Source: Alkalibacillus almallahensis
Lineage (GTDB): Bacteria; Bacillota; Bacilli; Bacillales; Alkalibacillaceae
Reading direction: 5' to 3'
Assembly: GCF_011761495.1 (NCBI RefSeq)
Contig: NZ_JAASRU010000007.1
Span: 90,025 to 154,024 of the forward strand
Length of the DNA: 64,000 nucleotides
The notes under the pieces were generated by a model. The model was given only the letters and a program-made list of their open reading frames with translations. It was not told the DNA's origin and made no database searches. Below, in pieces: positions 63,582-64,000 of the stretch (position 1 is the first letter of the stretch; each line of letters begins with the position of its first letter). The position numbers and the translations under genes were made by a program.

Positions 63582-63751
63582 ATTGGCATCTCCTCTTAAA
63601 TCATAAAGCATATTAAATCTCCTCCGACTTTTAAATACTTATGGATTTAATTTAAAAACAACCTTAAATCGAAACTAATCATCACCTAAAAATAATGCAA
63701 TAAAAGTACAAATAATCTATAGGCAAATTAGTAGGAATTCATAAACTTTTC

Positions 63752-63877
63752 CTATTTTATACGAACCTTTATTTCTTCCTTTTTATCAGATGATTTTTCT
63801 TTGGCAGATTGCTCTTCTTTTAAAATATCGCGAATTTCGGTTAGAACTTCTTTGTTAGGATGAGGTGATTCCTTCAA
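63752..63877 (-). CDS. 41-residue protein resembling the C-terminal tail of MscL
   Basis: TTG start behind GGGGAGGTG (long 11-nt spacing); product opens MKESPHPNKEVLTEIRDILK and ends in Lys/Glu-rich sequence. The VLTEIRDILKEEQ segment resembles the cytoplasmic helix that ends MscL channels (LLTEIRDLLKEQ in E. coli). No membrane part upstream (stop codon in frame). Remnant or true small protein is open. Confidence 0.4.
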   Translation of the reverse strand: MKESPHPNKEVLTEIRDILKEEQSAKEKSSDKKEEIKVRIK

Positions 63878-63914
63878 AGGTACGCTTTCACCTCCCCTTA
63901 GATAAATTCATTTG

Positions 63915-64000
63915 TCAAATTAAGCGAGACAACATACTGTCATCGACGTGATCCATGAAACACTCAATAGGCGTTCTATAATTCAAGGATTTCCTTGGTA
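63915..64000 (-). mobile_element. IS30-like transposase, C-terminal end
   Basis: The last ~28 codons read PRKSLNYRTPIECFMDH...SRLI then TGA. The LNYRTPxExF pattern is typical of the end of IS30-family transposases. The rest lies outside the window; a terminal repeat could not be defined. Confidence 0.6.

Overview
The window looks like chromosome of a low-GC, spore-forming Bacillaceae, probably a halophilic or halotolerant genus near Halobacillus, Filobacillus or Virgibacillus. The evidence is conserved Bacillus gene order (secG-est-rnr-smpB-ssrA; cggR-gapA-pgk-tpiA-gpmI-eno; niaR-nifS divergent from nadC-nadA), strong GGAGG ribosome sites with many TTG and GTG starts, and acidic proteins. No ribosomal marker is present, so the genus is inference.

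Layout. 1-12.2 kb, mostly minus strand: a truncated ftsW-like gene, an ABC-F ATPase, a hydrolase, a plus-strand TM-repeat channel-like gene, tmRNA with smpB, rnr, est and secG, and a Na+/dicarboxylate-type symporter. 12.4-12.8 kb: an AT-rich non-coding array with a TCRGCG core every ~20 bp. 12.8-20.1 kb: the glycolytic operon behind a CggR-type operator. 20.2-27.3 kb: a redoxin, an AGCS symporter and an NAD block (niaR, nifS-like, nadC, nadA, nicotinamidase-like, nadE) with a NiaR-type operator; nadB is not present. 27.4-41.3 kb: a surface module made of a SARP-like response regulator, a sensor kinase with two different kinase heads, a class A-like sortase and a 2,914-residue LPQTG adhesin.

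42.1-53.6 kb: a complete CMP-pseudaminic-acid gene set (pseB, C, H, G, I, F), with an extra PIG-L deacetylase and a formyltransferase-like gene overlapped between pseH and pseI, an SDR epimerase and two tandem CDP-glycerol-transferase-like paralogues. 53.9-59.4 kb: little-known genes, including two coiled-coil proteins sharing a bipartite signature, a 46-residue Cys/Gly-tailed protein, a surface-carbohydrate protein, a Cys-rich coat-like protein, a JAMM protein and two orphans. The Cys-rich gene and the second coiled-coil gene diverge from a 262-bp region holding two sigma-K-like promoters (AC-N17-CATA). My main inference is that 42-59 kb is a spore-surface glycan and assembly locus, analogous to the B. 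subtilis sps genes but pseudaminic-acid based and possibly N-formylated.

59.5-64 kb: an HIBADH-family oxidoreductase, a methyltransferase, and a small accessory set (ASCH, NGNHR protein, P-loop kinase-like, DinB), ending in a small MscL-tail-like ORF and the 3' end of an IS30-like transposase.

Four copies of a MITE-like long-hairpin element lie in intergenic gaps; three of them end within 4 nt of an upstream gene's stop codon.
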